From an uncultured Sulfitobacter sp. (GTDB taxonomy: Bacteria; Pseudomonadota; Alphaproteobacteria; Rhodobacterales; Rhodobacteraceae), in NCBI RefSeq assembly GCF_947500075.1, contig NZ_CANMQS010000008.1:1-64000 (forward strand): DNA of 64,000 bases, in the 5' to 3' direction. This document shows, piece by piece, positions 18,688 through 27,895 of this stretch. Position 1 is the first letter of the stretch. Every line of letters starts with the position of its first letter. Made by a program: the position numbers and the translations under genes. The notes beneath the pieces are model-generated. The model was not told the origin of the DNA. It ran no database searches and saw only the letters and a list, made by a program, of their open reading frames with translations.

Positions 18688-19565
18688 GCGTGATGGACGA
18701 TCCTGCCGCCCCCGCCCATGGGCTGAGCGCGCGCCAGATGGCGCTTTACCGGTTCCGCCGCAACCCGCTGGCGGTGATCGGCGCGCTGATCGTGATCAGC
18801 GTGATCCTTGCGGCGATATTCGCGCCATGGATCGCCCCATCGCCCGAAAGCGCGGGGTCCTTTGTTGATTTCCGCAACCGCCACAGCCCGCCCAACTGGC
18901 AGAACCTGATGGGCACCGACAATGTCGGGCGTGACGTATTCAGCCGCGTGATCTTTGGCTACCGGGTCTCGCTCGGGCTGGTTGTGTGGGTGCTGGGTGT
19001 CGCCGTGCCCTTCGGGATCGTGCTGGGCCTATGTGCGGGCTACTTTGGCGGGTGGACGGAAACCATCATCATGCGGTTCACCGACATCATGCTGGCGCTG
19101 CCGCCGCTGGCCATGGCGCTGGCGATCACTGCCGTTCTGTCCCCGAACCTGATCAACGCGATGATTGCGATCACCCTGCTGTGGTGGACATGGCACACCC
19201 GGCTGATCTACCGGATCGTGAAAGGCCAGATGAACGAGGATTATGTCGAAGCCGCCCGCGTGGCCGGGGCGTCGCACATGCACATCCTGTTTCGCGAATT
19301 GCTGCCCAACTGCTTTTCTGCCGTGGCGGTCAAAATCTCCCTTGATGCGGGGTTTGTGATCCTGTTCGGCGCGTCATTGTCATTCCTCGGACTGGGTGTG
19401 CAGCCCCCCACGCCGGACCTTGGCACCATGGTTGCCACCGGATCGGAATACCTGCCGGAGATGTGGTGGCAGGCGGTGATGCCGGGTCTTGCCATCCTCT
19501 ACGCCATCCTTGGTTTCAACCTGCTGGGCGACGGGTTGCGCGACATGCTGGATGTCGAGCTGTGA
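18684..19565 (+). CDS. ABC transporter permease (DppC/OppC-type)
   Basis: LMGTDNVGRDVFSRVIFGYRVSL; EAARVAGASHMHILFRELLPN; SFLGLGVQPPTPDLG. Confidence 0.95.
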   Translation: MSVMDDPAAPAHGLSARQMALYRFRRNPLAVIGALIVISVILAAIFAPWIAPSPESAGSFVDFRNRHSPPNWQNLMGTDNVGRDVFSRVIFGYRVSLGLVVWVLGVAVPFGIVLGLCAGYFGGWTETIIMRFTDIMLALPPLAMALAITAVLSPNLINAMIAITLLWWTWHTRLIYRIVKGQMNEDYVEAARVAGASHMHILFRELLPNCFSAVAVKISLDAGFVILFGASLSFLGLGVQPPTPDLGTMVATGSEYLPEMWWQAVMPGLAILYAILGFNLLGDGLRDMLDVEL

Positions 19566-21262
19566 GCCGGCTTTTGGATATCCGCGACCTGTGCATCGGG
19601 TTTGACGCCTACGGGCAACACCGGCGCGTGCTGCACAACGTCGACCTGCACGTCAACGAGGGGGAACGTGTCTCCCTAATCGGGCAGTCAGGGTCCGGCA
19701 AGACGGTGACCATGCGCACGATCATCGGCACGCTGCCCATGCCCCCCGGCAAGGTCGAACAGGGCAGTATCCATTACAATGGCCAGTCCCTGCTTGATCT
19801 GAACAAGCAGGACCGCAACCGGCTGAAGGGCACGGGCATCTCGATTGTGCTGCAAGACCCGATGCTGTCCTTCAACCCGGTGCTGACCATCGGGCGGCAG
19901 ATGGACGATGTGATCCGCTACGGTGACATGCGTTTGGGGATCTCACGCGCACGTACAGAGCGTCGGGCCCATATGATCGAAACTCTGAAGAAGGTGCAGC
20001 TTACCGACGGTAACCGCGTTCTGGACAGCTACCCGATGATGCTGTCGGGCGGCATGCGCCAGCGCGTGTTGATCGGCATGGCCTTGCTGAACAAGCCCCG
20101 CCTGCTGATCGCGGATGAACCGGGCACGGCGCTTGATGTCACAACGCAGGACGAAATCCTCGCCCTGCTGAACCGTCTGGTTGCAGAGGAAGGGCTGTCG
20201 CTGCTGCTGATCACCCACAACCTGGGGGTTGTGCGTGAAATGGCTGACCGCGTCTATGTGATGGAGCGTGGCCATATCGTTGAAACCGGGACCCGCGATG
20301 AGATTTTTGACGCCCCCAAACACGCCTATACTCGTCAGTTGATGGCCGCCGTGCCGCCGCTCTATGGCGCTGGCGTCAAGACCACCCGGCATGAAGGCAC
20401 GCATCCGATCATCAACGTCAATGCCGTCACCAAGACCTTCGAGACGCGCAGCGGCTGGCTCAACCGTGTGACCGGCAACTTCCGGGCGGTGTCGAACGTG
20501 TCGCTGACGGTGCAACAGGGTGACATCTTTGGCATCGCCGGCGAAAGCGGGTCCGGCAAGACAACACTGGCCAAGATCATCATGGGGCTGACAAAGCCCT
20601 CCCTGGGCGCCGTGCAGATCGACGGACGGCTTCTGGACGGGTTCGCGGGCACGCAGGATTTCCGCAAGCTGATCCAGATCGTCTACCAGAACCCCGGATC
20701 ATCGCTGAACCCACGGCGGACGGTGGGCGATCAACTGGCCGTGCCGCTCAAGTTCACGGGGTTTGACAAGACCGCAACCAAGCGCCGCATCTCCGAACTG
20801 CTTGATCTGGTGGAACTGCCGCAGAACTACGCCGCCATGTATCCGCATGAGCTGTCAGGCGGGCAAAAGCAGCGCGTCGCCATTGCGCGTGCGCTGTCGG
20901 TGAACCCCAAGATCCTCGTGCTGGATGAACCGACCTCAGCCCTGGATGTGCTGGTGCAATCCACGGTGATCGACCTTCTGCATGACCTGCGCCGCGAGTT
21001 TGACCTCACCTATGTGTTCATCAGCCATGACCTCAGCCTGATGCGCAACTTCTGCAACCGCGTTGCGGTCATGCTGCGTGGCGAAGTCGTGGAAACCGGC
21101 CCCGTGGCCGAGATTTTCGACACACCCCAGCACCCCTATACCCGCGCCCTGCTGTCGGCGATCCCCGTGATCTCTCCCGAAGAAGACGCGCGCAAACCCA
21201 AAGTAAGCAAGGAGGAGCGGGCCGCCGTGCTCGCCACCTCAACAGAATTGGAGGACACCTAG
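19562..21262 (+). CDS. Dipeptide-type ABC transporter ATP-binding protein with two fused ATPase domains
   Basis: Two Walker A motifs (GQSGSGKT, GESGSGKT) and two signatures (LSGGMRQR, LSGGQKQR); GTG start at 19562 overlapping the preceding stop. Confidence 0.95.
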   Translation: MSRLLDIRDLCIGFDAYGQHRRVLHNVDLHVNEGERVSLIGQSGSGKTVTMRTIIGTLPMPPGKVEQGSIHYNGQSLLDLNKQDRNRLKGTGISIVLQDPMLSFNPVLTIGRQMDDVIRYGDMRLGISRARTERRAHMIETLKKVQLTDGNRVLDSYPMMLSGGMRQRVLIGMALLNKPRLLIADEPGTALDVTTQDEILALLNRLVAEEGLSLLLITHNLGVVREMADRVYVMERGHIVETGTRDEIFDAPKHAYTRQLMAAVPPLYGAGVKTTRHEGTHPIINVNAVTKTFETRSGWLNRVTGNFRAVSNVSLTVQQGDIFGIAGESGSGKTTLAKIIMGLTKPSLGAVQIDGRLLDGFAGTQDFRKLIQIVYQNPGSSLNPRRTVGDQLAVPLKFTGFDKTATKRRISELLDLVELPQNYAAMYPHELSGGQKQRVAIARALSVNPKILVLDEPTSALDVLVQSTVIDLLHDLRREFDLTYVFISHDLSLMRNFCNRVAVMLRGEVVETGPVAEIFDTPQHPYTRALLSAIPVISPEEDARKPKVSKEERAAVLATSTELEDT

Positions 21263-22807
21263 ATGTTTCGAATTGGCGTCGATGTAGGCGGTACGAATAC
21301 GGATGCCGTCGTGATGCACGGGGGCAAGATCCTCTCCGGTGTCAAATCCCCAACAACCGAGGATGTGATGAGCGGTGTGGTGGACGCGGTCGAACGCGCA
21401 ATCAGTGATGCCGGGATTGAGAAGTCCGGGGTCACGGCGGTGATGATCGGCACGACCCATTTCACCAATGCGGTGGTCGAACGCCGTCATATCGCCCGCA
21501 CCGCCGCCGTCCGCCTGTGCCTGCCTGCGGCGCAATGTCTGCCGCCGATGGTCGACTGGCCGGATGACATGCGCGACGCCGTGGGCGGCCATTCGTGGAT
21601 GGCGAAAGGCGGCAACGAATTCGACGGGCGCGTGATTTCAAACCTCGACATGGCTGAGTTGGACACCATTGCCGCAGAGATCGGTGACGCCGGGATCGAC
21701 ACAATTGCCATCACTTCCGTCTTCTCCCCCGTCAGTGATGAGATGGAACGCGCTGCCATGGCGCAGCTTGCCAAACGCCTGCCCGACGCGAGTTTCACCC
21801 TGTCGAGCGAAATTGGCCGTCTGGGCATCCTTGAGCGTGAGAATGCCGCGATCATGAACGCCTCGCTCAGAGCGCTGTCCGAACGCACAGTCGATGCCTT
21901 TGGGCGCGCGCTGGAGAAAGTCGGCGTGACCTGTCCCTACTTCATCACCCAGAACGACGGCACGTTGATGAACCGCGACTTTGTGCAGTCCTACCCGGTG
22001 CTGACCTTCGCCTCCGGCCCGACCAATTCCATGCGCGGGGCGGCGTTTCTGTCGGGCAAGACGGACGCGATTGTGGTGGATGTGGGTGGCACCACGACGG
22101 ATGTCGGCGCGCTGGTCAAAGGATTTCCGCGCCCGGCCAGCACAACGGTTGATGTCGGCGGGGTACGCACGAATTTCCGGATGCCGGATGTCTTCGCCAT
22201 CGGTCTTGGCGGCGGCACGATTGTGAGTGGTGAAGGAGCGGACCTGAAGGTGGGGCCGCAGTCTGTCGGCTACAAGCTGACGCAGGAGGCACTTATCTTT
22301 GGCGGTAACACGCTGACCACCTCGGATATCGCTGTGGGGCTTGATCTTGCGGAATTCGGTGACCCATCGAAGCTCTCCGGTCTCTCACCCGACCACATGC
22401 AAGCCGTGAAGGCACATACCGATACCATGCTGCTGAATGCGGTCGAACGGATGCGCGTCTTTCCCGATCCGATCCCGGTGCTGGCAGTTGGCGGCGGGTC
22501 GATCCTTGTGCCGGAGCAAGTCGGCGATTTGCCTGTGATCCGGCCCGAACACTTCTCAGTGGCCAATGCGGTGGGGGCGGCCATCGGTCAGATTTCCGGT
22601 GAGGTGGACCGCATCTTCTCTCTTGAAGCCAAATCGCGCGAAGAGGCGTTGCAGGAAGCCCGAAAGGAAGCAACCGACAAGGCCATCGCCGCCGGTGCCA
22701 GGCCTGAGAGCATTGAGCTGCTGGATCAGGAGGACGTGCCGCTGGCCTATCTGCCCGGCAATGCAACACGCATCCGTCTCAAGGTCGTGGGTGACATGAA
22801 TGACTGA
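21263..22807 (+). CDS. Hydantoinase/oxoprolinase family protein (HyuA-like)
   Basis: FRIGVDVGGTNTDAVVM; DAIVVDVGGTTTDVGAL; GLGGGTIV. Confidence 0.93.
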   Translation: MFRIGVDVGGTNTDAVVMHGGKILSGVKSPTTEDVMSGVVDAVERAISDAGIEKSGVTAVMIGTTHFTNAVVERRHIARTAAVRLCLPAAQCLPPMVDWPDDMRDAVGGHSWMAKGGNEFDGRVISNLDMAELDTIAAEIGDAGIDTIAITSVFSPVSDEMERAAMAQLAKRLPDASFTLSSEIGRLGILERENAAIMNASLRALSERTVDAFGRALEKVGVTCPYFITQNDGTLMNRDFVQSYPVLTFASGPTNSMRGAAFLSGKTDAIVVDVGGTTTDVGALVKGFPRPASTTVDVGGVRTNFRMPDVFAIGLGGGTIVSGEGADLKVGPQSVGYKLTQEALIFGGNTLTTSDIAVGLDLAEFGDPSKLSGLSPDHMQAVKAHTDTMLLNAVERMRVFPDPIPVLAVGGGSILVPEQVGDLPVIRPEHFSVANAVGAAIGQISGEVDRIFSLEAKSREEALQEARKEATDKAIAAGARPESIELLDQEDVPLAYLPGNATRIRLKVVGDMND

Positions 22808-23891
22808 GCCGTTGAGAGAAGTCACAGATGCAGATCTGGACGCGATAGAGATCGGGGCCGCCATCCTTGGCACGGGCGGCGGCGGCAATCCGTACATCGG
22901 CAAGCTGCGCTGCCGTGAGGAACTCAAAAAAGGCAACCGCATCCCGGTCATCCCGCTGGATGAACTGCCTGATGATGCGCTGGTTGTGTCGCTGGGCGGC
23001 ATTGGCGCGCCGGTGGTCGGTGTCGAAAAGATCGAGGAAGGCGAAGAATGCCTGCGGGCCCTGCGCGCGGTGGAACGTGAAGTGGGCAAACCCATCGACG
23101 CCCTGATCTCGGTCGAGATTGGCGGGGCCAATTCGATGGAGCCGATGCTGACCGCGGCACAGGCCGGATTGCCCGTTGTTGACGGGGATGGCATGGGCCG
23201 GGCCTTCCCCGAGATGCAGATGTGCACCTGGTCGATCTATGGCCATCGCGAGGCGCCGGCGGCCATGGCGGATGAAAAAGGCTCCATCGTGGTGATCCGC
23301 GACACGCCGGACGACATCTGGCTGGAACGCATTGCGCGGTCGGTTGTGGTGACCATGGGGGCCGCCGCAGGTCTCGCCACTCAGCCGATGCGCGGTGATT
23401 TTGTGAAACGCGCGGCCATTCCGGGCACCATCACACAGGCCCTGAACCTTGGCCGTGCGGTGCTGAACGCGCATCAGACCAACGCCGATCCGGTGCAGAC
23501 CGTGATCAATCAGGAACGCGGCAAACTGCTGATGACCGCCAAGATCGTCGATCTGGAGCGGCATCTCAAAGGCGGGTTTGCCGTGGGGCATCTGGCGCTG
23601 GAAGGGTTTGGCGATTTTGCGGGGGATACCGGAAAGATCGACTTGCAGAACGAGTTTCTGGTCTTTCGCCGCAACGGCGCTGTTGAGGTCTGCACACCCG
23701 ATCTGGTTGTCGTGCTCGACAGTGACACAGGCCTGCCGATCACGACCGAAATGCTGCGCTATGGCCAACGGATCGCGGTGCTGGGCCTGCCCGCCCATGC
23801 GCTCATGCGCTCCCCCGAGGCGCTCGCGGTCGTGGGCCCTGCGGCCTTTGGATACCACGACATCACTTTCACCCCGATGGAGACGTCATGA
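22800..23891 (+). CDS. DUF917 family protein (copy 1)
   Basis: IEIGAAILGTGGGGNPYIGKL...VVDGDGMGRAFPEMQM; coupled to HyuA. Confidence 0.9.
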   Translation: MTEPLREVTDADLDAIEIGAAILGTGGGGNPYIGKLRCREELKKGNRIPVIPLDELPDDALVVSLGGIGAPVVGVEKIEEGEECLRALRAVEREVGKPIDALISVEIGGANSMEPMLTAAQAGLPVVDGDGMGRAFPEMQMCTWSIYGHREAPAAMADEKGSIVVIRDTPDDIWLERIARSVVVTMGAAAGLATQPMRGDFVKRAAIPGTITQALNLGRAVLNAHQTNADPVQTVINQERGKLLMTAKIVDLERHLKGGFAVGHLALEGFGDFAGDTGKIDLQNEFLVFRRNGAVEVCTPDLVVVLDSDTGLPITTEMLRYGQRIAVLGLPAHALMRSPEALAVVGPAAFGYHDITFTPMETS

Positions 23892-24985
23892 TGGAAAAGA
23901 TCAAGGAGATCACGCGCGCAGATATGGCTGATGTTGCCCTTGGCGGTGCCTTCCTTGGCACCGGGGGCGGCGGTGACCCCTATATCGGCAAGCTGATGGC
24001 CGAACAGGCCATTGACGAAAACGGCCCTGTTGCGGTGGTCGACGTGGATGCGCTGGATGATGACGCGCTGATCGTACCCGTCGCCATGATGGGCGCGCCC
24101 ACAGTCATGCTGGAAAAGCTCCCCCGTGGGGATGAGGCGATATCGGCGCTGCGCTCTCTCGAAGCGGTGCTGGGCCGCAAGGCGGATGCCATTTTCTGCA
24201 TCGAAGCGGGTGGGTTGAATTCGACCATCCCCATTGCAGTTGCCGCATCAGCGCGCCTGCCCATCGTGGACGGGGACGGCATGGGACGCGCCTTTCCCGA
24301 GTTGCAAATGGTGTCGATGACCATGTTTGACGTCCATGCCTGCCCCATGGCCATGGCGGACGAAAAGGGCAATGCGCTGGTCCTGAACACGGTCGACAAC
24401 CTGTCGACCGAGAAATTCGCCCGCGTCATCACCGTTGAAATGGGCGGTGCCGGGCTGATTGCGCTCTACCCGATGACCGGCGCGCAGGCGAAACGCGCGA
24501 TATTGCGCGATTCCCTGTCGCTGATCACCAACATCGGGCGGATCATCACCGCAGAGCAGACCGCCAACCGCAACCCTGCCGACAGGCTGGCTGCTGACTT
24601 GGGCGGCATGCGCCTGTTCGAAGGGCGCGTCACGGATGTGGACAGGCGCACCGAAGGTGGCTTTGCGCGGGGGCAGGCGATCATCGAAGGGCTGGAGGCC
24701 TATCAGGGCCGCAGCCTGACACTGAAATTCCAGAACGAGTTCCTGCTGGCAGAGGAAAACGGCACCCCCGCCGCGATCACGCCTGATCTGATCTGCCTGC
24801 TTGATCTGGAAACCGGGCAACCGATCACCACAGAACAGATGGCCTATGGCTACCGCGTGATTGTGTTTGGCCTGCCCAGCGATCCGAAATGGCGTTCGGA
24901 TCACGGGCTGGAATTGGTCGGACCAAAGTACTTTGGCTACGACATTCCCTATCATCCCATCGAAGAAATCAACGCAAAAAACTGA
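23888..24985 (+). CDS. DUF917 family protein (copy 2)
   Basis: VALGGAFLGTGGGGDPYIGKL...IVDGDGMGRAFPELQM; overlaps copy 1. Confidence 0.9.
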   Translation: MMEKIKEITRADMADVALGGAFLGTGGGGDPYIGKLMAEQAIDENGPVAVVDVDALDDDALIVPVAMMGAPTVMLEKLPRGDEAISALRSLEAVLGRKADAIFCIEAGGLNSTIPIAVAASARLPIVDGDGMGRAFPELQMVSMTMFDVHACPMAMADEKGNALVLNTVDNLSTEKFARVITVEMGGAGLIALYPMTGAQAKRAILRDSLSLITNIGRIITAEQTANRNPADRLAADLGGMRLFEGRVTDVDRRTEGGFARGQAIIEGLEAYQGRSLTLKFQNEFLLAEENGTPAAITPDLICLLDLETGQPITTEQMAYGYRVIVFGLPSDPKWRSDHGLELVGPKYFGYDIPYHPIEEINAKN

Positions 24986-25004
24986 CAGAATGGAGGACCT
25001 TACA

Positions 25005-26576
25005 ATGCAATCCTTGAAATCCAAAGTCCTGGGCGCGGTGGCCGCATCGGCCCTGCTGCTGGGTGCGGGCGCGGCTTCGGCCGACAATGTCATCACGGTG
25101 AATGCCACACAGATCTTCGGCACCGTCGATCCGGCAAAGATCAACGATTACACCGAGTACATGGCCGGCGTGAACCTCTATGAGGCGCTGACAACGCTGG
25201 ATGGCAGCGGTGCGATCCAGCCGCTGCTGGCCGAAAGCTGGACCGCGTCCGACGACGGTCTGACATGGACCTTCACTCTGAAAGAAGGGGCCACCTTCCA
25301 GGATGGAAGCGCCATTGAAGCCAAGGACGTCGTGTGGACCGTCGACCGTCTGCTGTCGATCAACGAAGGCCCGGCTTACCTCTTTGAAGGCATCCTCAGC
25401 GTGGGGTCGGTCACCGAAGTGGATGCGCGCACGGTGCAGTTCCAGCTTGAGAAAACCTATGCGCCATTCCTGACCACAACGCCGATCCTGTTCGTGGTGA
25501 ACGCTGACCTTGCGTCCGAGAATGCGACCGATGATGACCCCTGGGCGCAGGATTATATCGCCAACAATTCCATTGGGGCGGGTGCCTATATGCTCGACAA
25601 TTGGGAGCGTGGTGCGGGGATGACCATCAAGGCCTATGAGGGCTATCATCTGGGCTGGAATGATCAAAGCATCGACGAGGTCCGTTTTGTCATCACCAAC
25701 GAAGAGGCGACCGTAAAGGCGCTTGCCGCTGCCGGCACCCTGTCGATGTCCGCAGACAGTCAGGCGCAGGAGACCTTTGACAGCATCGGCGCGCTCGAAG
25801 ACTACCGGATCGAGGAATATGCGACGGCGGTGAACTTCTACTTCAAGCTCAACAACAACCGCGCCCCGACGGATGATCTGAACATCCGCAAGGCCATCGC
25901 CTATGCCACCGACTATGAAACCATTCGCGAGCTGATCCTGCCGGGGGAGCCGCTGTCGGGTCCGATGGCGCCGATCTTTGCCGATGCCTTTGCCGATGAC
26001 ATCCCCATGCCTGTCTTCGACCTTGAAAAGGCGAAAGAATACGTTGACGCCTCCAAGTATGCGGGCCAAGGGCCGATTGATGTGGAGATCATGTATGTCG
26101 CCGGCCTCGCCTTTGAGGAAGAAATCGGTTTGCTGATGAAGTCCATCCTCGACACGATCGGTTTCAACACCATCCTGAAACCTGAACCATGGAACCGGAT
26201 GACGGAACTTGCCGGCGACGTGGCAACAACGCCCGCCATCAACCAGGTGTTCTATGGTGCGACCTATCCATCGCCCGACACGTTCTTTTTCCCCCAGTAT
26301 CACAGCCGTGCGGCAGGGACCTGGGCGTCAATGGAATGGGTGCTGAGCGACGAAGTGGATGCGATGATCGATGCCGCCCGTGCCACGGCAGATGTGACAG
26401 AGCAAAACGCGATCTACAAGGACCTGCAACGCAAGCTGGTTGAAGATCAGGTGGGTGTCTTTCTGCTGACGCAGCGCAGCAAACAGGCGTTCCACAACTG
26501 TCTTCAGGGGTTCACATGGGTGCCCATGCAGAGCTTTGAGTACAACTTCCACACCATGAAATGGGTTTGCGAGTAA
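25005..26576 (+). CDS. ABC transporter substrate-binding protein (SBP family 5)
   Basis: Signal peptide MQSLKSKVLGAVAASALLLGAGAASA; YEALTTLDGSGAIQPLLAESWTASDDGLTWTFTLKEGATFQDGS. Confidence 0.95.
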   Translation: MQSLKSKVLGAVAASALLLGAGAASADNVITVNATQIFGTVDPAKINDYTEYMAGVNLYEALTTLDGSGAIQPLLAESWTASDDGLTWTFTLKEGATFQDGSAIEAKDVVWTVDRLLSINEGPAYLFEGILSVGSVTEVDARTVQFQLEKTYAPFLTTTPILFVVNADLASENATDDDPWAQDYIANNSIGAGAYMLDNWERGAGMTIKAYEGYHLGWNDQSIDEVRFVITNEEATVKALAAAGTLSMSADSQAQETFDSIGALEDYRIEEYATAVNFYFKLNNNRAPTDDLNIRKAIAYATDYETIRELILPGEPLSGPMAPIFADAFADDIPMPVFDLEKAKEYVDASKYAGQGPIDVEIMYVAGLAFEEEIGLLMKSILDTIGFNTILKPEPWNRMTELAGDVATTPAINQVFYGATYPSPDTFFFPQYHSRAAGTWASMEWVLSDEVDAMIDAARATADVTEQNAIYKDLQRKLVEDQVGVFLLTQRSKQAFHNCLQGFTWVPMQSFEYNFHTMKWVCE

Positions 26577-26587
26577 CACTGACCCTT

Positions 26588-26621
26588 CATTCAGGCGCTT
26601 TCGACGTGAAGCGCCTGAATG
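26588..26621. terminator. Long perfect stem-loop between convergent genes
   Basis: cattcaggcgctt (26588-26600) and aagcgcctgaatg (26609-26621): 13-bp stem, 8-nt loop; no U-tract. Confidence 0.55.
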
Positions 26622-26665
26622 GCCTGCACAGGCTGGCAGACAATTGGCTCCGCCTGCCCCGCAGG

Positions 26666-27895
26666 CTACTGCCGAAAATCCTCCGGTCTGATCCCGTAGC
26701 GCGTCAGCTTGTCGTACAGCGTCTTGCGCGGCAGTTTCAGCGCCTCAGCCGCAGCGGAGGCTTGCCCGCCTGCACGCCGCAGTGCCGCTTCGAGCAGGGA
26801 TTGCTCCACCTGCCCCATCTGTTCGGCCAGGCCCAGCCCTGTGTCCGGCGTCATATCCTCCGGCATCCCCATCACGAACCGCATCGCCACTGACATCAGC
26901 GCCCGCGCATTGCCCGGCCAGTCACGCGCCATCAGGCCCGCGATGGTCTGCGGTGTCACGTCAGGCGGCGTCAGCCCGGCCTGTTCTGCCGCCTGATCGA
27001 CATAGCGGCGGAACATCACGGGGATGTCTTCGGGGCGTTCGGACAGCGACGGTATGCGTACCGTCAGCACGTCGAGCCGGTAATAGAGGTCCGCGTGAAA
27101 CCGCCCCTCCTCCACCTCCTGCGCCAGCTTGCGGGTGCTGCCGGCAATCAGCCGCGTCGGCGTGTTCTGCTCCACCGCTTCGGCAAGCGTCAGTTGCAGC
27201 TGTGGTGACAACTGCGTCACCTCATCAATGAACAGGCTGCCGCCCTCCCCCTCATGCAGCGCGTCCTGCAAGCCCTGCGCGGTCAGCCCGGCGGCTGCGC
27301 GTTTCACAAAAGGTGCCTTGGACCGGGCGGAGCTGAGATGCACCACTTCCGCCACTTTGGAGATCCCCGTGCCCGGTGCGCCCGTCACCAACGCAGCCCC
27401 CTCGGCCTGCGCCACCAACCGCACCCGCTTGCGCAGCGCTTCGGCCAGATCGGACGAGCCAAAGAGCATCCGCGCCGCCGGATCGCCCGTCTCCACCAGA
27501 TGCCGCAGCCGCCGGTTCTCCAGCACCATCGCCCGCGTCTTCAGCGCCCGCTCCAGCAGGGAGATGAGATCCCCCGGCGCGCAGGGTTTTTCCAGAAACC
27601 CAAAAGCACCCTGCCCCATCGCCTTGACCGCCATCGGGATGTCGCCCTCACCGGTCAGCAGGATCACCGGCAGATCCGCATCCTGTTGTTGCGCGTATTC
27701 CAGCAAGTGAAACCCATCACGCCCCGGCATCCGGATGTCAGACAGCACAACCCCTTCAAAATCCGGCGTGATGTGATCCTTGGCCACCACAAATGACCCA
27801 GCGGCCACGGCTGAGATATCCGCAAGTTCTAGCGTCTGTGACAGCGCTTCGCGCACGGCCGCGTCGTCATCCACCAACAGCACCCGGTTGCTCAT
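26666..27895 (-). CDS. dctD: DctD-like response regulator (receiver + AAA+-like + Fis HTH) with degenerate AAA+ motifs
   Basis: Receiver MSNRVLLVDDDAAVREALSQTLE...VVLSDIRMPGRDGF; Walker B-like GGSLFIDEV; C-terminal Fis HTH; Walker A reads GAPGTGIS and GAFTGA is absent. Confidence 0.85.
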   Translation of the reverse strand: MSNRVLLVDDDAAVREALSQTLELADISAVAAGSFVVAKDHITPDFEGVVLSDIRMPGRDGFHLLEYAQQQDADLPVILLTGEGDIPMAVKAMGQGAFGFLEKPCAPGDLISLLERALKTRAMVLENRRLRHLVETGDPAARMLFGSSDLAEALRKRVRLVAQAEGAALVTGAPGTGISKVAEVVHLSSARSKAPFVKRAAAGLTAQGLQDALHEGEGGSLFIDEVTQLSPQLQLTLAEAVEQNTPTRLIAGSTRKLAQEVEEGRFHADLYYRLDVLTVRIPSLSERPEDIPVMFRRYVDQAAEQAGLTPPDVTPQTIAGLMARDWPGNARALMSVAMRFVMGMPEDMTPDTGLGLAEQMGQVEQSLLEAALRRAGGQASAAAEALKLPRKTLYDKLTRYGIRPEDFRQ

